DNA from: Haladaptatus salinisoli
Lineage (GTDB): Archaea > Halobacteriota > Halobacteria > Halobacteriales > Haladaptataceae
DNA length: 64,000 nt
Direction of reading: 5' to 3'
Assembly: GCF_020614375.1 (NCBI RefSeq)
Contig: NZ_CP085327.1
Location: 2,034,823 to 2,098,822, forward strand
Each line of letters starts with the position of its first letter. Positions within the stretch are counted from its first letter, which is position 1. Shown in pieces: positions 18,103 through 26,983 of this stretch. Both the position numbers and the translations under genes were made by a program. A model generated the notes under the pieces. It was not told the origin of the DNA, ran no database searches, and saw only the letters and a program-made list of their open reading frames with translations.

Positions 18103-19040
18103 GTCGACACCCCCACCGAACCGGGGGTGAAGCGCGTCCCGTGGCCGTTCCTCGCCGCCGTGATGGGGTCGCGGTTGTTCGCGTCGGCGACGACGACCGA
18201 CGCCGCGCCGCCTTCGAGGGCTTCGGTGGCGGCCATGACCTTCTTCGTCATGAACCCCTCCGCGGCGTCCTTCGCGGTCGCCAACTCCTCGGGACTGCCG
18301 ACCCGCTCGATGAGCGTCGCCTCGTCGTCGGGATCGGAGAGGATGCCCGGCACGTCCGTCAGGACGACGAGTTCGCCGCCGAGCGCGCCGGCGATGGCCG
18401 CGGCGGCGCGGTCGGCGTCGGCGTTGACCGGCGTCCCGTCGTCGGCCAGCATCGGCACGGTCACGACCGGCGTGTAGCCCTCGTCGAGCAGCGTTTCGAG
18501 GAGCGAGGCGTTCACCTCCTCTATCTTGCCGGAGTGGTCGCCGCGGCGAATCTTCCGCTTGCCGTCCTCGACCACCCTGACCGCGGATTTTCTGGGACCT
18601 GTCAGCAGCGCGCCGTCGACGCCGGAGAGGCCGACGGCGCGGACGCCCTCGGCCTGCAGGTCGGCGGTCAGGTCGGTGTTGAGTTTTCCGGGCATCACCA
18701 TCTCGAACACCTCCATCGCGCGCTCGTCGGTGAACCGCCCGACGACGCCGCTGGTCGATTCGACGTACTCGGGCTCCTCGCCCAGCGCTTCGAGCGTGTC
18801 GTCCACCGCTGTCGAACCGCCGTGGACGACCACCACGTCCTGTCCGTTGGCGGTCAGGTGCGCGACGTCGCCGAGCGCGCTCTCCGGGTTCACGGCGCGC
18901 GCGCCGCCGATCTTCACGACGACCGGCGACGTTTCGTCTTCGACCGCGCCGCCGTCGGTGCGCAGTCCGTCGTCGGCGTCGTTGTCGACGAGCCGGTCGT
19001 GCGCGGCGAGCAGTTCGTCGCGGGTGTATCCGCCGGTCAT
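18099..19040 (-). CDS. argB: [LysW]-glutamate kinase
   Basis: A 313-residue amino-acid kinase. VVVKIGGARAV and VVVHGGSTAVDDTL are the ATP and substrate loops, and VVLTDVPGIL is the conserved later strand. It phosphorylates the carrier-linked glutamate. The N-terminal 35 residues (TRDELLAAHDRLVDNDADDG region) are an acidic extension before the kinase fold. ATGA-type overlaps link it to argC and argD. Confidence 0.94.
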   Translation of the reverse strand: MTGGYTRDELLAAHDRLVDNDADDGLRTDGGAVEDETSPVVVKIGGARAVNPESALGDVAHLTANGQDVVVVHGGSTAVDDTLEALGEEPEYVESTSGVVGRFTDERAMEVFEMVMPGKLNTDLTADLQAEGVRAVGLSGVDGALLTGPRKSAVRVVEDGKRKIRRGDHSGKIEEVNASLLETLLDEGYTPVVTVPMLADDGTPVNADADRAAAAIAGALGGELVVLTDVPGILSDPDDEATLIERVGSPEELATAKDAAEGFMTKKVMAATEALEGGAASVVVADANNRDPITAARNGHGTRFTPGSVGVST

Positions 19041-20113
19041 GGCGCTCCCACGGGGTGCAACCCCTGGAACTCCAGTCCGGCGGTTTCCTCGAATCCGAGC
19101 GCGACGTTCGCGGCGTGAACCGCCTGCCCCGCCGACCCCTTCATCAGGTTGTCGATGGCGCTGAAGACGACGACGCGCTCGTTGCCGGGGTCGAGTTCGA
19201 AGCCGACCTCGGCGTTGTTCGTTCCGGCGACCGCCTTCGGTTCGGGGTAGCGGTAGACGCCGCCCCCGCCCGCGACGAGGCGGACGAAGGGTTCGTCCTC
19301 GTACGCGCCGCGGTAGGCTCTCCAGAGGTCGCCCTTCGAAACCGGCGAGTCGGGGAAGACGTGGCTCGTCGCGGAGGCACCGCGAACCATGTCCACCGCG
19401 TGGGCGGTGAACGAGACGCCGGTTCCGAGGATGGCTTCGATTTCGGCCTCGTGGCGGTGGCCGGTCGGCGCGTAGGGGCGGACGACGCCGGAGCGCTCGG
19501 CGTGACTTCCCGCCTTGCTCGCGCCCGCGCCGCCCTCCGAGGAGCCGACCTTCACGTCCACGACGATTCGCTCGTCTCCGTCCAGAACCCCCGCGTCGAA
19601 CAGGGGATAGAGGCCGAGGAGCGTCGCCGTCGCGTTACAGCCGCCGGCCGCGACGAGGTCCGCGCCGGCCAGTTCCTCGCGGAACAGCTCCGGCAGGGCG
19701 TAGACGGCCTCGTCCAGGTACTCGGGGCAAACGTGGCCGTCGTACCACTCGTCGTACTCCGCCTCGGAGTCGAGGCGGAAGTCCGCGCTCAGGTCGACCA
19801 CGGTGTCGGCGGCCTCGCGGAACGACTCGATGTGCTGCATCGACACGCCGTGGGGCGTCGCGGCGAACAGCGCGTCCACCGATTCGAGGTCGCCGGGGTC
19901 GGAAAAGCGCAGGTCCGCCCCGCGGAGGTTGGGGTGCACCGATCCGACCGTCTTGTTCTCGTACTCCCTGCTCGTCGCCTGCGCCACCTCGAAGTTGGGG
20001 TGGGCGACGAGCAGGCGGAGCAGTTCGCCGCCGGTGAACCCGCTGGCTCCGACCACGCTGGCCGAGAGCGTTTCCGCGGTCGTCTCCGACTCCGCGTCGG
20101 TCGCGGCGGCCAT
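19037..20113 (-). CDS. argC: [LysW]-glutamyl-phosphate reductase
   Basis: A 358-residue NADPH-dependent semialdehyde dehydrogenase. VVGASGFTGGELLRLL binds the dinucleotide and AAGGCNATAT contains the catalytic Cys. HRHEAEIEAIL and FTAHAVDMVRG are typical ArgC motifs. It starts with an acidic, Thr-rich N-terminus. Its first base overlaps the argX stop region by 1 nt. Confidence 0.94.
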   Translation of the reverse strand: MAAATDAESETTAETLSASVVGASGFTGGELLRLLVAHPNFEVAQATSREYENKTVGSVHPNLRGADLRFSDPGDLESVDALFAATPHGVSMQHIESFREAADTVVDLSADFRLDSEAEYDEWYDGHVCPEYLDEAVYALPELFREELAGADLVAAGGCNATATLLGLYPLFDAGVLDGDERIVVDVKVGSSEGGAGASKAGSHAERSGVVRPYAPTGHRHEAEIEAILGTGVSFTAHAVDMVRGASATSHVFPDSPVSKGDLWRAYRGAYEDEPFVRLVAGGGGVYRYPEPKAVAGTNNAEVGFELDPGNERVVVFSAIDNLMKGSAGQAVHAANVALGFEETAGLEFQGLHPVGAP

Positions 20114-20973
20114 CAGGCCACCACCTCCCGCGGAACCTTCGTCTCCAGCCAGTCCACGACCGCGGCGGGCACGTCAGCCTCGACCGCCTCGTTCAGGGCC
20201 TTGAACTCGACGGTGTGGTTGACCTCGTGGACGGTGTAGCCCGACTCGGTCTCCATCAGATCCACGCCGAGCAGGCCGCCGCCGACCGCGGCGCTGGCCT
20301 GCTCGACCAGCCTCTCGGCCTCGTCGTCCAGTTCGAACGCGGCCGTCTCCGCGCCCTTCGCGGCGTTCGTCAGCCAGTGGTCGGAGTGGCGCACCATCGC
20401 GGCGACCGGTTCTCCGTCGAGCGCCAGCACGCGCACGTCGCGCTCCGGCTTGTCCACGAACTCCTGCACGTAGAACACCTTGTGCTCGTAGTGGCCGAGC
20501 GTGGCCTTGTGCTCCAGCACGGCCTCCGCCGCGCTGCGGGAGTCTATCTTCGCCATGAGGCGGCCCCACGACCCGACGACGGGTTTGAGCACGCAGGGGT
20601 AGCCGAACGACTCGATCGCTTCGAGGGCGCTGTCGGTGGTGAACGCGACCTTCGTCGCGGGCGTGGGGACGCCCGCGCCCGCGAGCGCGAGGCTCGTCTT
20701 CGCCTTGTCCGCGCACACGTCCGCGGTCTGGGGGTCGTTGACGACGGGAATCCCGTACGCTTCGCAGAACCGCGTGGCGTACAGGCTCCTGCTCGTCGCC
20801 AGACAGCGGTCGAGAACGAGGTCGAGGCTCGCGAAGTCGTCCGGCACCTCCGACAGGTCGAACGCTTGCTTCCGCACGTCTATCTTCGTCACCTCGTGCC
20901 CGCGGTCGCGTAGCTCGGCGAGCAGGAGCTTCTCGTCCTTTCGAATCCGGGAGTAGAGCAGTCCAACCTTCAC
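20113..20973 (-). CDS. argX: Glutamate-ArgW ligase (LysX-type ATP-grasp)
   Basis: A 286-residue RimK/LysX-like ATP-grasp ligase. It attaches glutamate to the C-terminal Glu of ArgW, starting carrier-protein-based arginine synthesis. Recognisable parts are the N-terminal KVGLLYSRIR, the ATP-binding CVLKPVVGSWGR and the late metal/ATP site GVDLMETESGYTVHEVNHT. I chose the GTG at 20973 because family members begin at KVGLLYSRIR. A second GTG at 20982 would add three residues. It is separated from argW by 57 nt. Confidence 0.92.
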   Translation of the reverse strand: MKVGLLYSRIRKDEKLLLAELRDRGHEVTKIDVRKQAFDLSEVPDDFASLDLVLDRCLATSRSLYATRFCEAYGIPVVNDPQTADVCADKAKTSLALAGAGVPTPATKVAFTTDSALEAIESFGYPCVLKPVVGSWGRLMAKIDSRSAAEAVLEHKATLGHYEHKVFYVQEFVDKPERDVRVLALDGEPVAAMVRHSDHWLTNAAKGAETAAFELDDEAERLVEQASAAVGGGLLGVDLMETESGYTVHEVNHTVEFKALNEAVEADVPAAVVDWLETKVPREVVA

Positions 20974-21030
20974 GCGAACCACCTCCGGTTCGCGTGAGCC
21001 AACTGAATCGAAGGTTCGTTGACGTGCAAT

Positions 21031-21195
21031 TTACTCCCCCCAATCCTCTTCGAGCTCCGGCGCTCGCTCGAGGACTGGCGGGTTCACGTCGACGACTTCC
21101 AGTTCGACACCGCAGGTGGGACAGTCGATTATCTCTCCGGTTTCCAGGTCGTCGTGCAGGGTCACGTCGGCCCCGCACTCAACGCATTCTACCAT
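21031..21195 (-). CDS. argW: Amino-group carrier protein ArgW/LysW
   Basis: A 54-residue acidic protein with a zinc ribbon formed by C4/C7 and C25/C28 and the diagnostic C-terminal EDWGE. The terminal glutamate carries the growing glutamate/ornithine intermediate, which protects its amino group and presents it to ArgX, ArgC, ArgB, ArgD and ArgE. It is the first gene of the argWXCBDEF run. A minus-strand TTTAAG box lies about 27 nt ahead of the ATG, so the mRNA should be leaderless. It is easily missed by annotation because of its size. Confidence 0.95.
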   Translation of the reverse strand: MVECVECGADVTLHDDLETGEIIDCPTCGVELEVVDVNPPVLERAPELEEDWGE

Positions 21196-21221
21196 CGTAC
21201 CCTCCCCTATCGCTCCAGCGG

Positions 21222-21227
21222 ACTTAA
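21222..21227 (-). promoter_or_regulatory. TATA promoter of argWXCBDEF
   Basis: Minus-strand TTTAAG is centred about 28 nt before the argW ATG. A second AT-rich tract follows at 21236-21250. The position indicates near-leaderless transcription of the arginine operon. Confidence 0.55.
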
Positions 21228-21346
21228 ATCCATCGTATTTAATAATGAATAAAACTCGGATACCGTCGTCTAAGCGCGTGAGAAGTCGAACGCCGCGAGT
21301 CGGAATTCAGTGATCAAGTAGTACCCCACGAGGGGGTCGCGGTAGC

Positions 21347-22825
21347 TCAGGCATAGTCGTTCACCTCGTTTTGGAGCAGTTTCTCCGCGTTATCGAGCGA
21401 TTCGACCAGCCCCGCGACGCGTTCTCGGTCGGCGACGAGCGCCGCCTCCGCGTCGGACAACTCCTCGGCCGTCGCGTCGGCGGACGGTCCGCCGCGCGAA
21501 TCGCGCATGGCGACGCTCGCTTCCGGTTCGAGCGCCGATTCGACTTCCTCGCGGGGGACGTACTCGGACAGGGAGTCGCCGAGCACCTCCCGCGCGGCCG
21601 AGTCGAGGGCGTCGTAGCTCGCTTCGCCCGCCTCCGCGACCACCTCGTGCGCCGTCCGGAAGGGAATCCCCGACATCGCCAGCAGGTCGGCAACGCCGGT
21701 GGCGGTCGAAAAGCCCTCGCCCGACGCTTCGGCGAGGGCGCTCTCGTTCCACGTCGCGGTCGCCACCGCGCCCGCCGCGACCTCGACCGCGTCCGTCACG
21801 GCGTCCGCGGCGTCCCACGCGTGGGGGGTCGCGCGCTGGAGGTCGCGGTTGTACGCCCGGGGCAGTCCCTTCAGCGTCGAGAGCAGGCCGGAGAGTCCGG
21901 CGTGGGCGTCGCCCGCGACAGCGCGGACCAGTTCGAGGGTGTCGGGGTTCTTCTTCTGGGGCATGATGGACGACGTGGAGGCGTAGTCGTCCGACAGCTC
22001 CACGAAGCCGCGATTCGAGTAGACGACGAGGTCTTCCGCCAATCCGGAAACCGTCGTGGCGAGGTTCGCCAGCGCCGCGACCGTCTCCACGAGGAAATCG
22101 CGGGTCGAGGCCGCGTCCATCGAGTTACCCAGCACCGCGTCGAACCCCAGCAGTTCCGCGACGCGCTCGCGGTCGATGTCGAAGGGCGTCCCCGCGAACG
22201 CCGCCGCCCCGAGCGGACACCGGTTCACCCGCCCGTAGGCGTCCAGCAGGCGGGCCGTGTCGCGCGCCACCGCCCGCTCGTAGGACGCGAGGAAGTGCCC
22301 GACCGTGGTCGGCTGGGCGGGCTGGAGGTGGGTGTATCCCGGCATCACCGTCTCGGCGTGCGCGTCCGCGGCGTCGAGGAGCGCCGCCCTGAACGCGAGC
22401 GTCGCGTCGAGCGCCGCGAGCACGTCCTCGCGGAGGCGGTAGCGGATGCAGGTCGCCACCTCGTCGTTCCGGCTCCGGGCGGTGTGCATCCTCCCTCCGT
22501 CGGGGCCGACCCGCTCGACCACCGCGGTCTCGATGGCGGCGTGCACGTCCTCGCCCGCGGGGAGCGAACCGTGTCCGTCGACCTCGACCACGTTCAGCGC
22601 GGTGAGTATCTCTCCCGCCGTCTCGTCGTCCACGATACCCCGCTCCGCGAGCATCACGACGTGGGCGCGGTCGACCGCGAGGTCGGCCGCGAAGATGCGC
22701 TCGTCGGCCGCGAGCGACGAGAGGAACTCGCGGGCGGGACCGCCGCTGAAGCGGTCGCCGCGAACCACGTCGCCGTCGCCGGTACCGCCTCCGAAGCCGC
22801 CGCCCTCGCCGTCCGCGTCAGTCAT
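21347..22825 (-). CDS. argH: Argininosuccinate lyase
   Basis: A 492-residue member of the fumarase/aspartase superfamily with the signature SSIMPQKKNPD, plus TARSRNDE and the HLQPAQPTT region. It splits argininosuccinate into arginine and fumarate. The first 25 residues are Gly/Asp-rich and outside the usual fold. The ATG overlaps the argG stop by 8 nt, so argG and argH form a coupled pair ahead of argW. Confidence 0.95.
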   Translation of the reverse strand: MTDADGEGGGFGGGTGDGDVVRGDRFSGGPAREFLSSLAADERIFAADLAVDRAHVVMLAERGIVDDETAGEILTALNVVEVDGHGSLPAGEDVHAAIETAVVERVGPDGGRMHTARSRNDEVATCIRYRLREDVLAALDATLAFRAALLDAADAHAETVMPGYTHLQPAQPTTVGHFLASYERAVARDTARLLDAYGRVNRCPLGAAAFAGTPFDIDRERVAELLGFDAVLGNSMDAASTRDFLVETVAALANLATTVSGLAEDLVVYSNRGFVELSDDYASTSSIMPQKKNPDTLELVRAVAGDAHAGLSGLLSTLKGLPRAYNRDLQRATPHAWDAADAVTDAVEVAAGAVATATWNESALAEASGEGFSTATGVADLLAMSGIPFRTAHEVVAEAGEASYDALDSAAREVLGDSLSEYVPREEVESALEPEASVAMRDSRGGPSADATAEELSDAEAALVADRERVAGLVESLDNAEKLLQNEVNDYA

Positions 22826-23987
22826 CGCTCGCCAGACGCGCCTGGAACCCGTGGTACTTCGCCACGCCCGTCGCGTCGGCCTGCTCGATGTCGCCGACCG
22901 TCTCGGTGTTGAACGAGGCGGCGTCCTCGGAGTAGACGGCGCGGTCGCTCTCGCGGCCGACCGGGCGGGCCTGTCCGCCTTCGAACTTGACCGTCACCGT
23001 GCCCGTCACCTTCTCCTGCGTGGCGTCGATGAAGCCGTCGAGGGCGTCGACGAGCGGCGCGGAGAGCAGACCTTCGTAGGCTTTCTCCGCCCACTGCCGG
23101 TCGATTTGCGTCTTGAACGAACGCTCCTCTTTCGTCAACACCAGTCCTTCGAGGGCCTCGTGGGCGTTGAGGAGGGTCGTCGCCGCCGGATGCTCGTAGT
23201 TCTCGCGCACCTTCAGACCGAGCATGCGGTCTTCCATGAGGTCGGTGCGCCCGACGCCGTGTTCCCCCGCGACCTCGTTCAGGTGCTCGATGAGTTCGAC
23301 CGCTTCGTAGGACTCGCCGTCGACCGCGACGGGCGTTCCGGACTCGAACTCTATCTCGACGAACTCGGTCTCCGAACCGGGCGAGGCCGTCCACTCGTAG
23401 ATGTCCTCCGGCGGGACGTAACCGGGATCCTCCAGATTACCGCCCTCCACCGAGCGACTCCAGAGGTTCGTGTCGATGCTCCAGACGCCCTCGTTGCCGC
23501 CCTTCACGGGCAGGTCGTGTTCGTCGGCGTAGCCCATCTCCCACTCGCGGGTCAGGCCGAGTTCGCGCACCGGGGCGACCACGTCGAGGTCGGAGGCGCG
23601 CCAGACCGCCTCGAAGCGCAGTTGGTCGTTGCCCTTTCCGGTACATCCGTGCGCGAGGGCCTCGCAGTCGTTCTCCTTCGCCACGTCGAGTATCGCTTCG
23701 GCGATGACCGGGCGGGCCAGCGCGGTGCCGAGGGGGTACCCCTGATACGTCGCGTTCGCCTTCACCGCGTCGAGGCACTGCTCGGCGAACGCGTCTTTGG
23801 CGTCCACCACGTAGTGTTCCAAATCCAGCGCCTCCGCCGTCTCTTCCGCTTCCGCGAACTCCGCTTCGGGTTGGCCCACGTCGACCGTGACGCCGATGAC
23901 TTCGTCGTAACCGTACTCCTCTTCGAGGAGCGGGACGCAAACTGTCGTGTCGAGCCCGCCGGAGAAGGCGAGTGCAACCGTTTTCAT
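22818..23987 (-). CDS. argG: Argininosuccinate synthase
   Basis: A 389-residue enzyme joining citrulline and aspartate using ATP. The PP-loop AFSGGLDTT is at residues 7-15, and HGCTGKGNDQ and GRTDLMEDR are typical later motifs. The start MKTVALAFSGG was chosen over an ATG nine codons upstream because it matches family N-termini. It heads the argGH pair and is transcribed divergently from the lipoprotein gene across a 346-nt region rich in inverted repeats. Confidence 0.95.
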   Translation of the reverse strand: MKTVALAFSGGLDTTVCVPLLEEEYGYDEVIGVTVDVGQPEAEFAEAEETAEALDLEHYVVDAKDAFAEQCLDAVKANATYQGYPLGTALARPVIAEAILDVAKENDCEALAHGCTGKGNDQLRFEAVWRASDLDVVAPVRELGLTREWEMGYADEHDLPVKGGNEGVWSIDTNLWSRSVEGGNLEDPGYVPPEDIYEWTASPGSETEFVEIEFESGTPVAVDGESYEAVELIEHLNEVAGEHGVGRTDLMEDRMLGLKVRENYEHPAATTLLNAHEALEGLVLTKEERSFKTQIDRQWAEKAYEGLLSAPLVDALDGFIDATQEKVTGTVTVKFEGGQARPVGRESDRAVYSEDAASFNTETVGDIEQADATGVAKYHGFQARLASDD

Positions 23988-24333
23988 GTACACGTCTCCA
24001 GTAGCTCCACACACTTAAATTCTTCTCAGAAAGTTTAGAAATAAAGGCGGAGAGTAGACTAAAGGCCAGTTGGTAACACGTGAGTACCGCGTTGAACGAA
24101 CGAAAGGTCGAGGGGAATTGGGATTAGTGGGGCTAGAAAAGCCCCGGTCGTCGTCGCGGAGAGAAGGAGGCGGACTCGTCGCTCGCGGCGGGGGCGATCC
24201 CGATAGCGCGAGTCCGCGACATTAGCGAACCCTTGCGCCGTTAGGGGTATAAAGCCTTTCGGCGCGGCAAGGGTTGCCAGCGAGTCGCTTCGACCGGCTA
24301 AAATTTATCCCCGGTCGAACGAAATACTATGGA
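23988..24333. other. Divergent intergenic region with three hairpin-forming repeats
   Basis: No gene is seen in these 346 nt. The sequence contains three exact inverted repeats: 24129-24134 with 24140-24145 (5-nt loop); 24170-24178 with 24209-24217, extended by 24180-24183 with 24205-24208; and 24228-24236 with 24267-24275, extended by 24237-24240 with 24260-24263. A TATAAA sits in the loop of the third. This may be a small RNA gene, a long leader for argG (minus strand), or regulatory DNA. Confidence 0.4.
24290..24318 (+). promoter_or_regulatory. Lipoprotein promoter inside an 8-bp inverted repeat
   Basis: TCGACCGG (24290-24297) and CCGGTCGA (24311-24318) are perfect inverted copies around the AT-rich core CTAAAATTTATCC. 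The core is centred about 28 nt before the ATG at 24334, as expected for a leaderless gene. A dimeric regulator binding the arms would block or recruit TBP/TFB. Confidence 0.5.
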
Positions 24334-25440
24334 ATGCGACGACTCCCCGCGCTCCTCCTCGCCCTCCTCGTCGTGTCCTCCGGCTGTGCGGACTCGCTTC
24401 CGTGGGTAGAGAACGAACCGACCTCGGAGAGGACTCCGCAACCGACGCCGAATCCGCCGCCCGGCGCGGACACCGAGTGGATTTTCGACGCGGAGCGACT
24501 GCTCTCCGCCCACGCGTCCGTGCTCGCGGGAACGAACTACCGGAAGGAGGTTCGCATCCGCCCCAATCACAGCACCGGTCCGCTGAAGTGGTCGAACTCG
24601 ACGCTCGTCGCGCACGTCGGGGATGGTCGAGTTCGAATGCACGGGCGGGGCGAACTAGTGGCGCTGCGCGGCGTGGGCAGCCACTATCGGAGCTATCTGA
24701 CGAACCGTACCGCGATGGTGCGCGTTCCACGGAACGACGACGACGAGTACCACTACGTCGCCGACTCGACGCACCCGTTTCGGAAACCCGTCGAGAACGA
24801 TACTCGGATGGAACGGGTGCTCACGAGTTCGGATTTCGTCTGGAACGGAACGACGGTTCGCGACGGGACGACGCTGTACCGATACAGCGCGACGGGATAC
24901 ACCGAACTGTCGGGCGTAACGTCCCTCTCGGCGACCGCGTTCGTCGACGAACGCGGACTCGTCCACGATCTCTCCGGGACGATTCGAATCTCCGACTTCC
25001 GACCGACCACGGTCGATTTCTCGTACCGCTTCTTCGAAACGACCTCCCCGCCGACGAAACCGGAGTGGACTCGTCGCGTTCCGCGGGTGAGCGTGACCCG
25101 CGAGTCCGGTACTATCGCCGTCGAAAACACCGGCAATGCGATCTTTTCGGCGGGAACTAAGGGTATCGTGGTCGTGGCCAACGAGTCGGCGAGCATCGCG
25201 GACGGAATCGAATTCTCGGAACCGCTCGAACCCGGCGATGTCACGTACCTCTCCCTCGCGGACGTCGGCAACCGGACCGAAAACGGGTTGACCGACGGCG
25301 AAATTCGGATCGGCGAACGCCGGCCGCCGCCGAACGAATCGATACGGCCACCGTTCGAGTGGCGGCGGCTCAGTTTCGAGAGCGCCGACGGCGACGCGTC
25401 GGTTATAATCGTCCGGGGGTCGCGGAGAAACGAAAACTAA
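24334..25440 (+). CDS. Putative lipoprotein, haloarchaeal type
   Basis: A 368-residue exported protein. The start MRRLPALLLALLVVSSGC gives a signal peptide ending in a good lipobox with Cys at residue 18, followed by a Thr/Pro linker. The body has many beta strands and several N-x-S/T sequons, typical of surface proteins. It resembles a family of haloarchaeal lipoproteins of unknown function (I believe DUF7537, not verified), with a final beta-sandwich-like part after residue 240. Function is unknown. The promoter repeat suggests specific regulation. Confidence 0.7.
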   Translation: MRRLPALLLALLVVSSGCADSLPWVENEPTSERTPQPTPNPPPGADTEWIFDAERLLSAHASVLAGTNYRKEVRIRPNHSTGPLKWSNSTLVAHVGDGRVRMHGRGELVALRGVGSHYRSYLTNRTAMVRVPRNDDDEYHYVADSTHPFRKPVENDTRMERVLTSSDFVWNGTTVRDGTTLYRYSATGYTELSGVTSLSATAFVDERGLVHDLSGTIRISDFRPTTVDFSYRFFETTSPPTKPEWTRRVPRVSVTRESGTIAVENTGNAIFSAGTKGIVVVANESASIADGIEFSEPLEPGDVTYLSLADVGNRTENGLTDGEIRIGERRPPPNESIRPPFEWRRLSFESADGDASVIIVRGSRRNEN

Positions 25441-25555
25441 CAGCAGTTGGTAACACGGTTCCTTTATTCAGAGTAAGCTGCGAAACTCACGGTCAGGCCA
25501 GACGAGGTAGGTCTCACGATCGCACCAACAAGCGCCGGTACTCATCCCCTAGCAG

Positions 25556-26275
25556 TTATTCAGAGCGACCCGACTTTTTGGCCTTGAGGAAGTTATCGCG
25601 GATGTATTCCAACTCGTCGAACCCATAACTACCTAGAAGATCCTCGACTTCCTGCTTACTACTTCCAAGACGTTCTAAAGGCTGGTCGTGGGTAACGATG
25701 TATGCCAGCCGCGTTGTTGGCGACGAGAAGGTTGTTGAACCGCCACGGAGCAAATCGATTTCTTCGCCCTCGATGTCCGACATGAGAACGGTTGGCGATG
25801 GGACTCCATCTTCCTTGATGATACTATCGAGCGTTCGGACCGGTGTTTCTATCCTCTGCCCCGAATGGCGAACTTCGCCCATCCCACCCGGTGTATCGCG
25901 TTGAGTGTCGAATGCTATCGTCCCATCCGAATTTGAGATGGCACAATCCATAACGAGGGCCTCAATCCCGTTTAACTCGAGGTTCGCCTCTAGGCTCTCT
26001 CGTGTCCGTGGGTGAGGCTCGAAACAGACGATATCTATTTCAGGATACCTTCGACCGATCACACAGCTATTGATGCCAATGTGAGCACCAATATCGAAGA
26101 AGACATCGTTCTCATTCATTTCGAAAAACATACCCTCAAATATCTCATCATATATTTCGACATCGTCGGGGAGAAATTGGCGTTCTCTCTCCGATGCCAC
26201 ACGGAACCGCACGTCGACACCGCCGATCGTAGTTTGCACGGGTTCATCGGACGGATGTTCTTCGTTTTGGTCCAT
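25556..26275 (-). CDS. FkbM-family SAM-dependent methyltransferase
   Basis: A 239-residue protein. The SAM-binding motif FFDIGAHIGINS is at about residues 60-71, CFEPHPRTRESLEANL follows, and the FkbM signature VLMSDIEGEEIDLLRGG is near residue 165. These enzymes O- or N-methylate sugars or small metabolites, often in glycan clusters. The start MDQNEEHPSDEP is about 30 nt from a minus-strand CTTTAT box. The gene and its flanks are clearly more AT-rich than the neighbours and no glycan genes are nearby, so it is probably a transferred singleton. Confidence 0.85.
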   Translation of the reverse strand: MDQNEEHPSDEPVQTTIGGVDVRFRVASERERQFLPDDVEIYDEIFEGMFFEMNENDVFFDIGAHIGINSCVIGRRYPEIDIVCFEPHPRTRESLEANLELNGIEALVMDCAISNSDGTIAFDTQRDTPGGMGEVRHSGQRIETPVRTLDSIIKEDGVPSPTVLMSDIEGEEIDLLRGGSTTFSSPTTRLAYIVTHDQPLERLGSSKQEVEDLLGSYGFDELEYIRDNFLKAKKSGRSE

Positions 26276-26463
26276 GATCGTGACTCGCAGATAGTAGAGG
26301 ATGCAACATAAAGCGATGCGGCCTGACACCATCTCGGTTACTTCGTACACGTAGTTAGCGTACTGTCCGACTCGCTTTCAGATATCATTCCGAATAAAGA
26401 AATCGCGCTACTATCTACTGCTAAGCGTCACGCTCATACCGCTCCGGTCTCTCGCAACGAACG

Positions 26464-26964
26464 GTGTACAGCCTCAACGTTCCCGTTCCGGGCGAGGTCG
26501 CCCGACTCGCCGAAGAACTGCGCCCGTCGCTCCACCGGTTCGACGCCGTGCGCGACCGCCACACCCTCGTCGTCAAGCGGTTCGGCGAGCGCGACAACTA
26601 CGACCGGCTCGAAATGCAGGTACGAACCGCGCTCGTCGGGACGCCGGCCTTCGAAGCTCGAATCACGGAAATCGACTACTTCGAGCGTCCCGCACGGGGC
26701 GATGGCCCGGTCGTCTATCTCGGGGTCGAGAGCCCCGGCCTGCGCGAGATTCACCGCGAACTGGTGGTCGAGTTCGACCGCATCGAGGGTATCGAGGGCG
26801 AGGATTACGTTCCGCACGTGACGCTGGCTCGCGGCGGGAGCCTCGACGCGGCCCGGCGACTCGCCGAGCGGGACGTCGACCCGATCACGTGGAACGTCAA
26901 TCGACTCCACCTCTGGGACGCGACCTACGAGGAACCCGCAGCGACGCTCTCGCTTCCGGCCTGA
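26464..26964 (+). CDS. 2'-5' RNA ligase-like 2H phosphoesterase
   Basis: A 166-residue 2H-superfamily protein starting with GTG. The C-terminal motif HVTLARG is canonical (HxT). The N-terminal one reads RHTLVVKRFGE, with His-Thr-Leu instead of His-x-Thr, so the first catalytic motif is a variant. Family members act on 2'-5' or cyclic phosphate RNA ends. It lies tail to tail with the helicase gene at 26984. An opposite-strand reading of similar length looks like a shadow. Confidence 0.75.
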   Translation: MYSLNVPVPGEVARLAEELRPSLHRFDAVRDRHTLVVKRFGERDNYDRLEMQVRTALVGTPAFEARITEIDYFERPARGDGPVVYLGVESPGLREIHRELVVEFDRIEGIEGEDYVPHVTLARGGSLDAARRLAERDVDPITWNVNRLHLWDATYEEPAATLSLPA

Positions 26965-26983
26965 CGCGCCTTCTCCTCCGTTA

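Noticed and set aside
21326-21350. GTCGCGGTAGCTCAG, like a tRNA 5' end
   Set aside because: The following sequence is the argH 3' coding end, and no acceptor or T-arm partner is present.
26434-26910. Minus-strand ORF opposite the 2H phosphoesterase
   Set aside because: The plus-strand protein has a recognisable HVTL motif and family layout. The opposite reading has none.
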